From Paenibacillus amylolyticus (GTDB taxonomy: Bacteria; Bacillota; Bacilli; Paenibacillales; Paenibacillaceae): a stretch of DNA of 64,000 nt. Below the pieces are notes generated by a model. That model ran no database searches, was not told where the DNA came from, and saw only the letters and a list, made by a program, of their open reading frames with translations. A program made the translations under genes and the position numbers. Below, piece by piece: positions 41,595-50,875 of this stretch (its first letter is position 1; every line of letters starts with the position of its first letter). The DNA lies in contig NZ_BCNV01000011.1 of NCBI RefSeq assembly GCF_001570725.1, positions 1-64,000 of the forward strand. The letters are read 5' to 3'.

Positions 41595-43934
41595 TTACAG
41601 GTGAATTCCTGCCTGCTCAACAAGTGCATGCTGCAGCACCTGATCCATATGGGCTACTGGGACAAATTCCACATCTTCCTTGATGCTGTCTGGAATGTCA
41701 CGCAGATCCCGTTCGTTATCCTTAGGCAATAATATTTTTTTATAGCCGGCACGATGGGCTGCCAGTGATTTTTCTTTCAGACCACCAATCGGCAGTACAC
41801 GCCCACGCAACGTGATTTCACCAGTCATAGCGATATCCTTCGAAACATGTTTGTTCGTCAAGGCTGAGATTAACGCTGTTGCCATCGTAATCCCCGCAGA
41901 CGGACCATCCTTCGGAATCGCTCCTTCCGGAACGTGGATGTGGATATCGTTCTTCTCATGGAAGTCTGGTGCAATCCCGAGCTGCGTAGCTTTGGAACGG
42001 GTGTAGCTGAATGCGGCTTGAGCCGATTCCTTCATGACATCCCCCAGTTTACCTGTGAGGGTCAATTTACCTGTTCCAGGTACGACAGTCACTTCAATGA
42101 CAAGAGTATCTCCACCCACTTCAGTCCATGCGAGACCGGTTACGGTACCAATCTGATCTTCCAGCTCGGCCATGCCATAACGGAACTTGCCAGGTCCAAG
42201 GTAGTCTTTGACCGCATCTGATGTGATGTTGATCTGACCTTCCACACCGGATACGATGTTCTTGGCCGCTTTCCGGCACAACGAAGCCATCTGCTGTTCC
42301 AGATTCCGTACACCGGACTCCCGTGTATATTCACGAATTACACGCAACAGCGCGTCATCCGGGATTTCCAGTTGCGCTTCTTCCAGACCATGATCCTGCT
42401 TCTGTTTGGGCAGCAAATAGTTTTTCGCAATTTGCAGCTTCTCCAGCTCCGTGTAACCAGGGATGTTGAGCATTTCCATCCGATCCAGCAAAGGACGCGG
42501 TATGTTGTGTACGGTGTTGGCAGTTGTTATAAACATAACGTTGGATAAGTCAAACGGCAATTCTACAAAGTGATCACTAAACGTATTATTTTGTTCCGGA
42601 TCAAGCACTTCAAGTAGTGCTGCGGAAGGATCTCCGCGGAAGTCTGAAGCCATCTTATCAATCTCGTCCAGCAGGAATACCGGATTGAGTGAACCTGCCG
42701 TTTTCATCCCCTGGATGATACGCCCAGGCATGGCGCCTACATAGGTACGTCGGTGACCACGAATCTCCGCTTCATCCCGCACGCCGCCAAGAGATATTCT
42801 TACAAACTCCCGACCTAGCGATCTCGCGATCGAACGGGCAAGTGATGTTTTACCGACCCCTGGAGGCCCAACCAGACAGAGAATCGGCCCTTTGAGCTTC
42901 TTGACGAGCTTCTGGACAGCCAGATATTCAAGCACACGCTCTTTGGGCTTTTCCAACCCGTAATGATCTGCATTGAGCACGTCCTCGGCTTTTTGGATAT
43001 CCAGATCATCTGCTGTCATCTGACTCCAAGGAAGGCCAAGCAGCCAATCCACGTAGTTACGAATCACTCCACCCTCGGCTGAACTTGCAGGCATTTTCTC
43101 CAGTCGATCAATTTCTTTCTCGACCTTTTCTTTCACCTTGTCCGGCAAGCCGAGTTCTTCCATCTGAGTACGAAGTTCCTCGACCTCACCCGCACGGCCT
43201 TCTTTTTCACCCAGTTCTTTCTGGATCGCTTTCATCTGCTCGCGCAAATAATATTCCTTCTGCGTTTTCTCCATCTGTTTCTTCACACGTTGGCTGATCT
43301 TACGTTCAAGCTCCAGCACTTCGCGTTCGTTGTTCAGGATGTCCAGCAATTTCTCCAGACGTTCCCGAACGTCGATGGTCTCCAGAATTTCCTGTTTATC
43401 CTTGATCTTTAAGGACAGGTGACTTGTAATGACATCGGCCAGGCGCCCCGGTTCTTCGATGTCGGACACTGCTGCAAGTGTCTCGGGTGTCACTTTTTTG
43501 GACAGATTAATATAATTCTCGAACTGGTTCAGAACGGTACGCATCAAGGCATCCGTCTCCGGATGAGTATTCTCCTCTTCAGGCAGTTCTTGTGCCAGCA
43601 CTTCGTAATATTCCTCGTTGTCCGTATATTCAATAATTTCAGCCCGTTCCAAGCCTTCCACGAGTACACGAATCGTACCGTTCGGAAGCTTCAGCATCTG
43701 TCTGACCTTGGCCACGGTTCCGATTCTGAAAATGTCCTCTTGTGTTGGTTCCTCAATATTTACTTCGGCTTGGGAACATAGGAGAATCAAATGTTCTTCT
43801 ACCATCGCTTTTTCTAAAGCCTTGACCGATTTCTCCCGGCCCACATCGAGATGCAGTACCATACTCGGGTAGACGAGAAGTCCTCTTAAAGGCAGTAAAG
43901 GAAAACGACGACCTTTCGCTTTGCTCGGTCCCAT
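41595..43934 (-). CDS. lon: ATP-dependent protease Lon (LonA)
   Basis: About 779 residues: N-terminal substrate-binding LAN domain (FPLLPLRGLLVYPSMVLHLD), long coiled-coil, AAA+ module with P-loop CLVGPPGVGKTSLARSIARS, and the S16 protease domain with catalytic Ser in PKDGPSAGITMATAL and Lys in the following region (GLKEKSLAAHRAG). It degrades misfolded and regulatory proteins. ATG 43934 after GGAGGTG is preferred to the upstream ATG at 43976, which lacks an SD. Confidence 0.96.
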   Translation of the reverse strand: MGPSKAKGRRFPLLPLRGLLVYPSMVLHLDVGREKSVKALEKAMVEEHLILLCSQAEVNIEEPTQEDIFRIGTVAKVRQMLKLPNGTIRVLVEGLERAEIIEYTDNEEYYEVLAQELPEEENTHPETDALMRTVLNQFENYINLSKKVTPETLAAVSDIEEPGRLADVITSHLSLKIKDKQEILETIDVRERLEKLLDILNNEREVLELERKISQRVKKQMEKTQKEYYLREQMKAIQKELGEKEGRAGEVEELRTQMEELGLPDKVKEKVEKEIDRLEKMPASSAEGGVIRNYVDWLLGLPWSQMTADDLDIQKAEDVLNADHYGLEKPKERVLEYLAVQKLVKKLKGPILCLVGPPGVGKTSLARSIARSLGREFVRISLGGVRDEAEIRGHRRTYVGAMPGRIIQGMKTAGSLNPVFLLDEIDKMASDFRGDPSAALLEVLDPEQNNTFSDHFVELPFDLSNVMFITTANTVHNIPRPLLDRMEMLNIPGYTELEKLQIAKNYLLPKQKQDHGLEEAQLEIPDDALLRVIREYTRESGVRNLEQQMASLCRKAAKNIVSGVEGQINITSDAVKDYLGPGKFRYGMAELEDQIGTVTGLAWTEVGGDTLVIEVTVVPGTGKLTLTGKLGDVMKESAQAAFSYTRSKATQLGIAPDFHEKNDIHIHVPEGAIPKDGPSAGITMATALISALTNKHVSKDIAMTGEITLRGRVLPIGGLKEKSLAAHRAGYKKILLPKDNERDLRDIPDSIKEDVEFVPVAHMDQVLQHALVEQAGIHL

Positions 43935-43977
43935 CGCTTTCGCACCTCCAATGGCTCTCAGGTTGTAGTCATTCATT

Positions 43978-44007
43978 ATTCTATCAAATGTTCACATAAA
44001 AAACCAA
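43978..44007 (-). promoter_or_regulatory. candidate lon promoter
   Basis: TTGGTT (44002-44007), 18 bp, TAGAAT (43978-43983) on the minus strand, with TGA before the -10. A hairpin GGGAAGC/GCTTCCC just upstream overlaps the lonB stop codon and may end lonB transcription. Confidence 0.45.
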
Positions 44008-44020
44008 TGAAGGGAAGCGC

Positions 44021-45775
44021 TTAGCAGCTTCCCGAATCTGTAACCTGTCCTGGGCGAGGCACGTCCGCACGCAAATAGGAAGCGGATGCCGGTGGAAAAA
44101 TCTCTGTTGCAGGTGCAATCGCCTCATCTGCAAGCTTCGTTTGTTCCATCTGTTGCGATTCCGGAACCCAGGCGAACACTTCACGGAATACGTCCTGTAC
44201 CGTATCTACCGGAATAACGCGCAAGCCCTCCAGATTCTCAAAAATGGACTGCCAGTTCTCCGCCGGAATAATAACGGTCTTCGCTCCTGCCTGAAAAGCA
44301 GCCTCCACCTTGGCCAGTACGCCACCAATGGGCTTCACCCGACCATGGATACTGATCTCGCCAGTCATCGCTGTCTCATGATCCACAGGGCGCCCCTGAA
44401 TGGCTGATGTAATGGCAGTCGCCATAGCGATCCCGGCGGATGGACCATCAATAGGCGTCCCGCCCGGGAAATTCACGTGTAAATCGTAATCATTCGGACG
44501 AATACCCATGGCTTTTAATACGGTTAACACATTTTCAACCGAGCCTTTAGCCATACTTTTTCGCCGGAGTGTACGTGAACCGCCTCCAATCTCTTCTTCA
44601 TCCACAACCCCTGTAATGTTGATTCGGCCTTGATCCTTGAGAGCCGGAACAGCAGACACTTCGATTTCCAAAATGGTTCCCATGTTCGGTCCATACACCG
44701 CCAAGCCGTTAACAAACCCCACCTGCGGCTGTGAAGGGACCTTGCGATCAGGCCGTGGCTGGATCTGACTGCTACCCGCCACCCACTCCACATCGGACGC
44801 CTGGAGTGTCTCACGTTTCTCTGTTAGCGCAAGCCCAGCAGCGAGCTGGATGATATTGACCGCTTCACGTCCATTGGTTGCATATCGCTTGACCACATCA
44901 ACGGCATCCGGACATGGACTGAACCCAATTTTCTGCACAGCATCTTCTGCAATTCGCCCGATCTCCTCAGGCAATAAAGGACGGAAATAGACTTCCATGC
45001 AGCGGGAACGTAAAGCTGGTGGCAGTTCATGAGGCGAACGTGTCGTTGCTCCAACAAGGCGGAAATCGGCCGGCAGGCCATTTTGAAAAATATCGTGGAT
45101 ATAAGCAGGAGTATGCGTGTCTTCCGAGTTATAGTACGCACTCTCCAAAAACACCTTGCGATCCTCCAGCACTTTCAACAGCTTATTCATCTGAATCGAA
45201 TGCAATTCACCAATTTCATCAATAAAAAGCATTCCCCCATGCGCTTTCGTGACAGCGCCCGGTTTCGGTTGGGGAATACCTGCAACGCCCATGGCTCCTG
45301 CTCCCTGATATATCGGATCGTGGACCGAACCAATTAAGGGGTCCGCAATTCCACGCTCATCAAAACGGGCTGTTGTTGCATCCAGCTCTGTGAATTTCGC
45401 GTCTGGCTTGAAAGGAGAAGAAGGATTCTTCTTGGCCTCTTCCAACACAACCCTTGCGGCAGCTGTCTTCCCGACTCCGGGAGGGCCATAAATAATAACA
45501 TGTTGCGGATTCGCACTGCATAATGCAGCTTTAAGGGCACGCAGCCCGTCTTTTTGCCCAACAATATCGTTAATGGTAGCTGGACGCGTCTTCTCCGACA
45601 ACGGCTTGGTGAGTGAGATTGAACGCAGCTTGCGCAGCTTCTCCAGTTCCTTGCGAGATTCTCGCTCAACGGCACTGCGGTTCGTTTTCTGACCACGTAG
45701 CAGGTTCCAGAAATACAAACCAATCACCACTCCAAAAAATAACTGAATCAACATGATGACCATACCAAATTCCAT
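44021..45775 (-). CDS. lonB: Lon-like ATP-dependent protease LonB
   Basis: About 584 residues: an N-terminal membrane helix (MVIMLIQLFFGVVIGLYFW), AAA+ module with P-loop IIYGPPGVGKTAAARVVLEE and Walker B MLFIDEIGEL, and an S16 protease domain with catalytic Ser in IDGPSAGIAMATAITSA. It lacks the long N-domain of LonA. In B. subtilis LonB is made under sigma-F in the forespore; the same role is plausible here. ATG 45775 follows GGAGGATGTG. It is adjacent to lon, the conserved tandem lonB-lonA. Confidence 0.94.
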   Translation of the reverse strand: MEFGMVIMLIQLFFGVVIGLYFWNLLRGQKTNRSAVERESRKELEKLRKLRSISLTKPLSEKTRPATINDIVGQKDGLRALKAALCSANPQHVIIYGPPGVGKTAAARVVLEEAKKNPSSPFKPDAKFTELDATTARFDERGIADPLIGSVHDPIYQGAGAMGVAGIPQPKPGAVTKAHGGMLFIDEIGELHSIQMNKLLKVLEDRKVFLESAYYNSEDTHTPAYIHDIFQNGLPADFRLVGATTRSPHELPPALRSRCMEVYFRPLLPEEIGRIAEDAVQKIGFSPCPDAVDVVKRYATNGREAVNIIQLAAGLALTEKRETLQASDVEWVAGSSQIQPRPDRKVPSQPQVGFVNGLAVYGPNMGTILEIEVSAVPALKDQGRINITGVVDEEEIGGGSRTLRRKSMAKGSVENVLTVLKAMGIRPNDYDLHVNFPGGTPIDGPSAGIAMATAITSAIQGRPVDHETAMTGEISIHGRVKPIGGVLAKVEAAFQAGAKTVIIPAENWQSIFENLEGLRVIPVDTVQDVFREVFAWVPESQQMEQTKLADEAIAPATEIFPPASASYLRADVPRPGQVTDSGSC

Positions 45776-45891
45776 GTCTTCACATCCTCCTATTTTGTCG
45801 CTATTCTCATATGAGATCATGCTAATACTTGGTAGTATAGCCTTTTCAACGCGACGTAAACGGGAGATGCGGAATTTGTATGCTAGAAAAT

Positions 45892-45917
45892 AAAAAGCCC
45901 ACCATCGCTGGCGGGCT
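45892..45917 (-). terminator. intrinsic terminator after ispG
   Basis: Nine-bp stem with one wobble (AGCCCGCCA/TGGTGGGCT, 45896-45917), 4-nt loop, then TTTTTATTTT on the minus strand. Confidence 0.9.
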
Positions 45918-45942
45918 GTTACGAAAACTAGATATGAATCAA

Positions 45943-47040
45943 TCAGTGCGAACGACCAGGAATAACACCTGTCTCTTCATAGGCTTCGACGATTTTGTCG
46001 ATCTCTTTTTTCAATTCCTCAACCATGATTTCTTCAGGCACTTTACGGATCATCTTACCATGGCGGAACAAGAGACCTTCTCCACGAGCACCGGCAATGC
46101 CGATATCCGCTTCCTTGGCTTCACCTGGACCATTAACTGCACAACCCAGCACCGATACTTTAATCGGCACCTTAAGTTTGGAGATATACTCTTCCACTTC
46201 GTTGGCAATGGAGAACAGATCGATGTCCAAACGTCCACACGTCGGGCAGGAGATCAATGTAGCTGCATTCGTAATGAGTCCAAAAGTTTTGAGCAAATCA
46301 CGAGCAACCTTGATTTCTTCCACCGGGTCCGCGCTAAGCGAGATCCGCATCGTTGAACCAATACCCATGGACAGCAAGGCTCCCATACCTGCAGAGCTTT
46401 TGATCGTTCCAGAGAACAGTGTACCTGCTTCGGTAATCCCGAGATGCAACGGATACGGAATAATTTGAGCTGCTTTGGTATAAGCTTCAATCGCCATCGG
46501 CACATCGGATGCTTTGAGGGACACGATAATATCATGGAAATCCAGTTCTTCCAAGATACCAATGTGATACAATGCACTTTCTACCATAGCATCAGCTGTA
46601 GGATACCCGTACTTCTCAAGCAGATGGTTTTCAAGTGAACCTGCATTTACCCCGATCCGAATTGGAATACCGCGATCTTTACAAGCCTTAACTACTTCTT
46701 CGACTTTAGCACGTTTACCAATATTACCTGGATTGATCCGCACTTTATCAATGCCGTTCTCAATTGCAAGCAATGCCAGCTTGTAGTTGAAATGAATATC
46801 TGCTACGAGCGGTATGTTGATGCGTTTTTTGATTTCCTTGATAGCTGCAGCAGCTTCCTCATTATTTACCGTTACACGTACCACTTGACAGCCGGCTTCT
46901 TCCAGTCGCAGAATCTCTGCAACTGTTGCCTCTACGTCTGCCGTTTTGGTTGTACACATACTTTGAATAATGACTTCGTTACTGCCACCGATCGTTACGT
47001 TTCCCACTTTCACGGGACGTGTATCTTGTCTTAAATACAT
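45943..47040 (-). CDS. ispG: 4-hydroxy-3-methylbut-2-enyl-diphosphate synthase (flavodoxin-type)
   Basis: About 365 residues, a 4Fe-4S enzyme of the MEP isoprenoid pathway (also called GcpE). The TIM-barrel N-terminus has VGNVTIGGSNEVIIQSM, and the cluster cysteines lie in LISCPTCGRLDIDL and VLGCAVNGPGEAKEADIG. ATG 47040 after GGGGAGAGA is preferred to the frame start at 47067. It is placed between clpX and lonB and has its own terminator. Confidence 0.96.
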   Translation of the reverse strand: MYLRQDTRPVKVGNVTIGGSNEVIIQSMCTTKTADVEATVAEILRLEEAGCQVVRVTVNNEEAAAAIKEIKKRINIPLVADIHFNYKLALLAIENGIDKVRINPGNIGKRAKVEEVVKACKDRGIPIRIGVNAGSLENHLLEKYGYPTADAMVESALYHIGILEELDFHDIIVSLKASDVPMAIEAYTKAAQIIPYPLHLGITEAGTLFSGTIKSSAGMGALLSMGIGSTMRISLSADPVEEIKVARDLLKTFGLITNAATLISCPTCGRLDIDLFSIANEVEEYISKLKVPIKVSVLGCAVNGPGEAKEADIGIAGARGEGLLFRHGKMIRKVPEEIMVEELKKEIDKIVEAYEETGVIPGRSH

Positions 47041-47161
47041 GAGTGATTTCTCTCCCCACAACGTCAAAGCTCCACCCTGACAGAGACATGAATTCGCCTT
47101 CTGCCAAAGTGGAGAACTGACAAGTCTATATTTCAGAGTTCAAACAGGTTTCAGGCTTTCA

Positions 47162-48415
47162 TTAGGCGCTTTCTTCCTGCTTATCGTCCTTCGATTGGCT
47201 TAGTTCAGGCACGACTCTTTTCTCAACGACTTCTTCGGTAATGACACAGTTCGTAACATCTTCACGTGAAGGCACTTCATACATGATTTCAAGCATGATG
47301 CCTTCAATGATGGCACGCAAACCACGTGCACCTGTATTACGTTTGATTGCTTCTTTTGCAATCGCGAGCAATGCAGCTGGTTCAAATACCAGATTCACAT
47401 TGTCCAGCTCAAGCAGTTTTTGGTATTGTTTGGTAAGCGCGTTTTTCGGTTCGGAAAGAATCCGTACCAACGTATCTTCATCCAGTGGCTCCAACGTGGA
47501 GATGACTGGCAGACGGCCTACAAATTCCGGAATCAGACCGAATTTCAGCAAGTCTTCCGGCAATACCATGCCCAGATATTCACCTGGTTTCAGATCTTGT
47601 TGCTCAGCAACAGTGTTGAAACCAATGACTTTTTTACCGATCCGACGTTTGATCATTTGCTCCAGACCATCAAAGGCACCGCCGCAAATGAACAGGATAT
47701 TCGTTGTATCGATCTGGATAAATTCTTGATGAGGATGTTTACGACCACCTTGTGGTGGTACAGAAGCCACAGTTCCTTCAAGAATTTTCAAGAGTGCCTG
47801 TTGTACACCTTCACCCGATACATCACGAGTAATGGATGGGTTTTCGGATTTACGCGCTACTTTATCAATCTCATCGATATAAATAATGCCACGCTCTGCT
47901 TTTTCCACATCATAATCAGCAGCTTGGATCAGCTTCAGCAGAATGTTTTCTACATCCTCACCTACATAACCCGCTTCTGTTAATGAAGTAGCATCAGCAA
48001 TAGCAAAAGGTACATTCAGAATTTTTGCCATCGTTTGCGCAAGCAACGTTTTACCAGAACCCGTAGGTCCTAACAGCAAAATGTTACTCTTCGACAACTC
48101 AACATCTTCAATCTTGCTTTGTGTGTTGATCCGTTTGTAGTGATTATACACTGCAACAGACAATGACTTCTTCGCTTGTTCCTGACCAATAACATATTGA
48201 TCCAGGATATTACGAATTTCTTTCGGTTTTGGAATATCTTTGAGGTCTACTTCTTCATCATGACCGAGTTCTTCCTCAACGATTTCGGTGCAAAGTTCGA
48301 TACATTCGTCACAAATGTACACGCCTGGTCCAGCGACCAGCTTACGTACCTGTTCCTGAGATTTACCGCAAAAAGAGCATTTCAGTTGCCCTTTCTCATC
48401 GTTAAATTTAAACAT
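47162..48415 (-). CDS. clpX: ATP-dependent Clp protease ATP-binding subunit ClpX
   Basis: A 417-residue AAA+ unfoldase. The N-terminal C4 zinc-binding domain has C13, C16, C35 and C38. The P-loop is LLLGPTGSGKTLLAQTMAKI; EAGYVGEDVENILLKL and IIYIDEIDKVARK follow, and the ClpP-contacting IGF-type loop lies in MIKRRIGKKVIGFN. It lies 12 bp downstream of clpP and forms an operon with it. Confidence 0.98.
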   Translation of the reverse strand: MFKFNDEKGQLKCSFCGKSQEQVRKLVAGPGVYICDECIELCTEIVEEELGHDEEVDLKDIPKPKEIRNILDQYVIGQEQAKKSLSVAVYNHYKRINTQSKIEDVELSKSNILLLGPTGSGKTLLAQTMAKILNVPFAIADATSLTEAGYVGEDVENILLKLIQAADYDVEKAERGIIYIDEIDKVARKSENPSITRDVSGEGVQQALLKILEGTVASVPPQGGRKHPHQEFIQIDTTNILFICGGAFDGLEQMIKRRIGKKVIGFNTVAEQQDLKPGEYLGMVLPEDLLKFGLIPEFVGRLPVISTLEPLDEDTLVRILSEPKNALTKQYQKLLELDNVNLVFEPAALLAIAKEAIKRNTGARGLRAIIEGIMLEIMYEVPSREDVTNCVITEEVVEKRVVPELSQSKDDKQEESA

Positions 48416-48427
48416 GAAACCACCCCT

Positions 48428-49018
48428 TTAGGAATTGATCGGTCTACTGAGCACCTGGTCAATAATGCCGTACGTCTTAGCTTCGTCAGCGCTCATGAAA
48501 AAGTCACGGTCCGTATCCCGCTCAATTTTCTCAAGAGACTGACCCGTACGATCGACGTATATTTGATTCAGTTTCTGACGTGTTTTAATAATCCATTCTG
48601 CGTGTATCTTAATATCCGCAGCCTGTCCTTGAATACCGCCAAGCGGCTGATGAATCATCACTTCGCTGTTCGTCAGCGCATATCTCTTGCCAGGCGCACC
48701 GGCTGTCAGCAATAAAGAACCCATGCTTGCTGCCATTCCTACGCAAATGGTAGATACATCCGGCTTGATATATTGCATCGTATCGTATATACCCATCCCT
48801 GCGGTGACAGAACCACCAGGTGAGTTAATGTACAAGCTGATATCCTTTTCAGGATCGTCGGCTGCCAAAAACAAAAGCTGTGCTATGACAAGATTGGCTA
48901 CATCGTCATCAATCGCACTGGTTAGAAAGATAATGCGATCCTTCAGCAAACGCGAATATATATCGTAAGACCGCTCGCCTCGATTGGTTTGTTCTATAAC
49001 CATTGGCACCAGACTCAT
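48428..49018 (-). CDS. clpP: ATP-dependent Clp protease proteolytic subunit
   Basis: A 196-residue serine peptidase; the triad is S98 (GMAASMGSLLL), H123 (EVMIHQPLGG) and D172 (ERDTDRDFFMS). It forms the tetradecameric chamber used with ClpX. The N-terminus MSLVPMVIEQTNRGERSYDI is typical. ATG 49018 follows AAGAGG. No CtsR operator was seen upstream. Confidence 0.98.
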   Translation of the reverse strand: MSLVPMVIEQTNRGERSYDIYSRLLKDRIIFLTSAIDDDVANLVIAQLLFLAADDPEKDISLYINSPGGSVTAGMGIYDTMQYIKPDVSTICVGMAASMGSLLLTAGAPGKRYALTNSEVMIHQPLGGIQGQAADIKIHAEWIIKTRQKLNQIYVDRTGQSLEKIERDTDRDFFMSADEAKTYGIIDQVLSRPINS

Positions 49019-49080
49019 GAGACCAACCTCTTTTCTACATGTAATTAGACATAGGCCACCTGTAAAGCAAACCCAAATTC

Positions 49081-49109
49081 ATTCTAACACTTTCCTGTGA
49101 CAATGTCAT
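49081..49109 (-). promoter_or_regulatory. clpP-clpX promoter
   Basis: ATGACA (49104-49109), 17 bp, TAGAAT (49081-49086) on the minus strand, about 60 bp before clpP. The rest of the 378-base gap between clpP and tig (49110-49325) shows no gene and no further clear signal. Confidence 0.65.
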
Positions 49110-49325
49110 TTTTCACAAGTGTGTCAGACATCAGTTCGTTTACTTTTTTGCCTGATCATATTTAACCATGTTTTCTATGTATGTGCAAATTGAAGCCATC
49201 CTATGCCGTATTGCCATTTTTTATTTGCACGAAGTGTCATAGGTATGTAAAAAGTGTACACCGATCAATAAAATTAGTATCCATCCATATTATTACTTCA
49301 TTTTCTATAAAATGGATGTCATAAT

Positions 49326-49361
49326 TTAAAAATAAGGCACGCAATAGTTCACGTGCCTTAT
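49326..49361 (-). terminator. intrinsic terminator after tig
   Basis: Perfect 10-bp stem ATAAGGCACG/CGTGCCTTAT (49332-49341 with 49352-49361) followed by TTTTTAAA on the minus strand. Confidence 0.9.
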
Positions 49362-49396
49362 CGTTTATTCAACTGACAAGTTGATAACAGCTTGTC

Positions 49397-50737
49397 TTAT
49401 TTTTCGTCAGCTTCTGCAACAACTTCTTCAGCTGGAGCTTCAACCGGCTCAACAACTGTGCTGTTCTCAACAAGAACGTCAATCGTTTTACGCAGTTTAA
49501 CTTCATCGCGAAGGCTGTCCAGGGAACCATTACCCTCGAGGATGCCACGGATCTCTTCAGCAGGACGCTTGTAAGATTCAGCCATTTTTTCGAGTTCTTG
49601 ATTCACTTCTTCGTCAGATACTTCAATGTTTTCCGCTTTACCTACAGCTTCAAGCACCAGGTTGTTGCGAACACGTTTGGAAGCATCTTCTTGCATTTGT
49701 CCTCTCAGGTCAGCTTGAGTCTGGCCAGAGAAGCTCAGGAACATTTCAAGGTTCATACCTTGGTTGCGCAGACGGTTGTCGAAATCACGCATCATGTTTT
49801 GTACTTCGCTCTCAACCATTGCAGCAGGAATGTCCACTTCAGCGTTCTCAGCCACTTTTTCTACAACTGCATTTTCTTGAGCAGCTTTGGCTTCGTCAGC
49901 TTTACGGGATTCCAATTGTGTTTTCAGGTCAGCTTTGTACTCTTCCAGTGTGTCGAATTCACTAACATCTTTAGCAAACTCATCATCCAATGCAGGAAGC
50001 TGTTTGCGTTTGATTTCGTGAATTTTCACTTTGAATACCGCTTGTTTGCCAGCAAGTTCTGCTGCATGGTAGCTCTCTGGGAAAGTCACTTCTACGTCTT
50101 TGAAGTCGCCTGTGGAAAGACCCACAACTTGCTCTTCAAATCCAGGAATGAATGTGTTGGAACCCAGTTCCAGGGAATAACGCTCAGCTTGTCCACCTTC
50201 GAAAGGTACACCATCAACGGAACCGTCGAAGTCGATTACTGCAACGTCACCGTTTGCAGCGGAACCTTCGTCGATTACAACGAGTTCAGCGTGACGTTGT
50301 TGAAGACGCTCAAGTTCTTCAGTCACTTCTGCGTCAGTTACTTCACCTTTTGCTACAGCAACTTCGATTCCTTTGTAGTCACCCAGGGTAACTTCAGGTT
50401 TCACAGTTACTTTCGCTTTGAACTTGAATGTTTGTCCTTTAGCGAATTGTTCAACATCTACGTCAGGACGATCAACCGGGAAGATATCCGTTTGGTCGAT
50501 TGCTTCTGTATAAGCTTCAGGAAGCAAAATGTCGATTGCTTCTTGATAAAGGCTCTCTACACCAAAACGTGCTTCGAAGATGGAACGTGGTACTTTACCT
50601 TTACGGAATCCAGGTACGTTTGCTTGTTTTACCACTTTATTAAAAGCTTTGTCGAGTGCTGCAGTTACACGATCTGCATCCACTTCAACCTCAAGAACCC
50701 CAAGGTTCTTCTCTATCTTTTCCCAAGTTGCTTTCAT
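49397..50737 (-). CDS. tig: trigger factor
   Basis: A 446-residue ribosome-bound chaperone and prolyl isomerase. The ribosome-docking signature is VPGFRKGKVPRSIFEARFG near residues 40-58; the FKBP-type PPIase domain follows (about 160-245), and the C-terminal substrate cradle ends in an acidic tail (VVEPVEAPAEEVVAEADEK). It catches nascent chains and here stands upstream of clpP-clpX, the same functional neighbourhood as in many bacteria. Confidence 0.97.
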   Translation of the reverse strand: MKATWEKIEKNLGVLEVEVDADRVTAALDKAFNKVVKQANVPGFRKGKVPRSIFEARFGVESLYQEAIDILLPEAYTEAIDQTDIFPVDRPDVDVEQFAKGQTFKFKAKVTVKPEVTLGDYKGIEVAVAKGEVTDAEVTEELERLQQRHAELVVIDEGSAANGDVAVIDFDGSVDGVPFEGGQAERYSLELGSNTFIPGFEEQVVGLSTGDFKDVEVTFPESYHAAELAGKQAVFKVKIHEIKRKQLPALDDEFAKDVSEFDTLEEYKADLKTQLESRKADEAKAAQENAVVEKVAENAEVDIPAAMVESEVQNMMRDFDNRLRNQGMNLEMFLSFSGQTQADLRGQMQEDASKRVRNNLVLEAVGKAENIEVSDEEVNQELEKMAESYKRPAEEIRGILEGNGSLDSLRDEVKLRKTIDVLVENSTVVEPVEAPAEEVVAEADEK

Positions 50738-50801
50738 TGTATACTTTCCCCTCCAAAATTCACATGTTCACGTAGGCAATCACGTACAAAATAACCATTT
50801 T

Positions 50802-50830
50802 AGTATAAACAAGATTAGATTCTTTTTCAA
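50802..50830 (-). promoter_or_regulatory. tig promoter
   Basis: TTGAAA (50825-50830), 17 bp, TATACT (50802-50807) on the minus strand, 65 bp before the tig start codon. Confidence 0.8.
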
Positions 50831-50875
50831 GGGGAATCCCTTGATACAGTTTAAGGAAAACGTTTCCGGCCTCGA

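Noticed and set aside
49598..50794. A 398-codon plus-strand ORF opposite tig
   Set aside because: Phe/Cys/His-rich sequence is typical of a reverse-strand shadow of a Glu/Lys-rich gene; tig is unambiguous.
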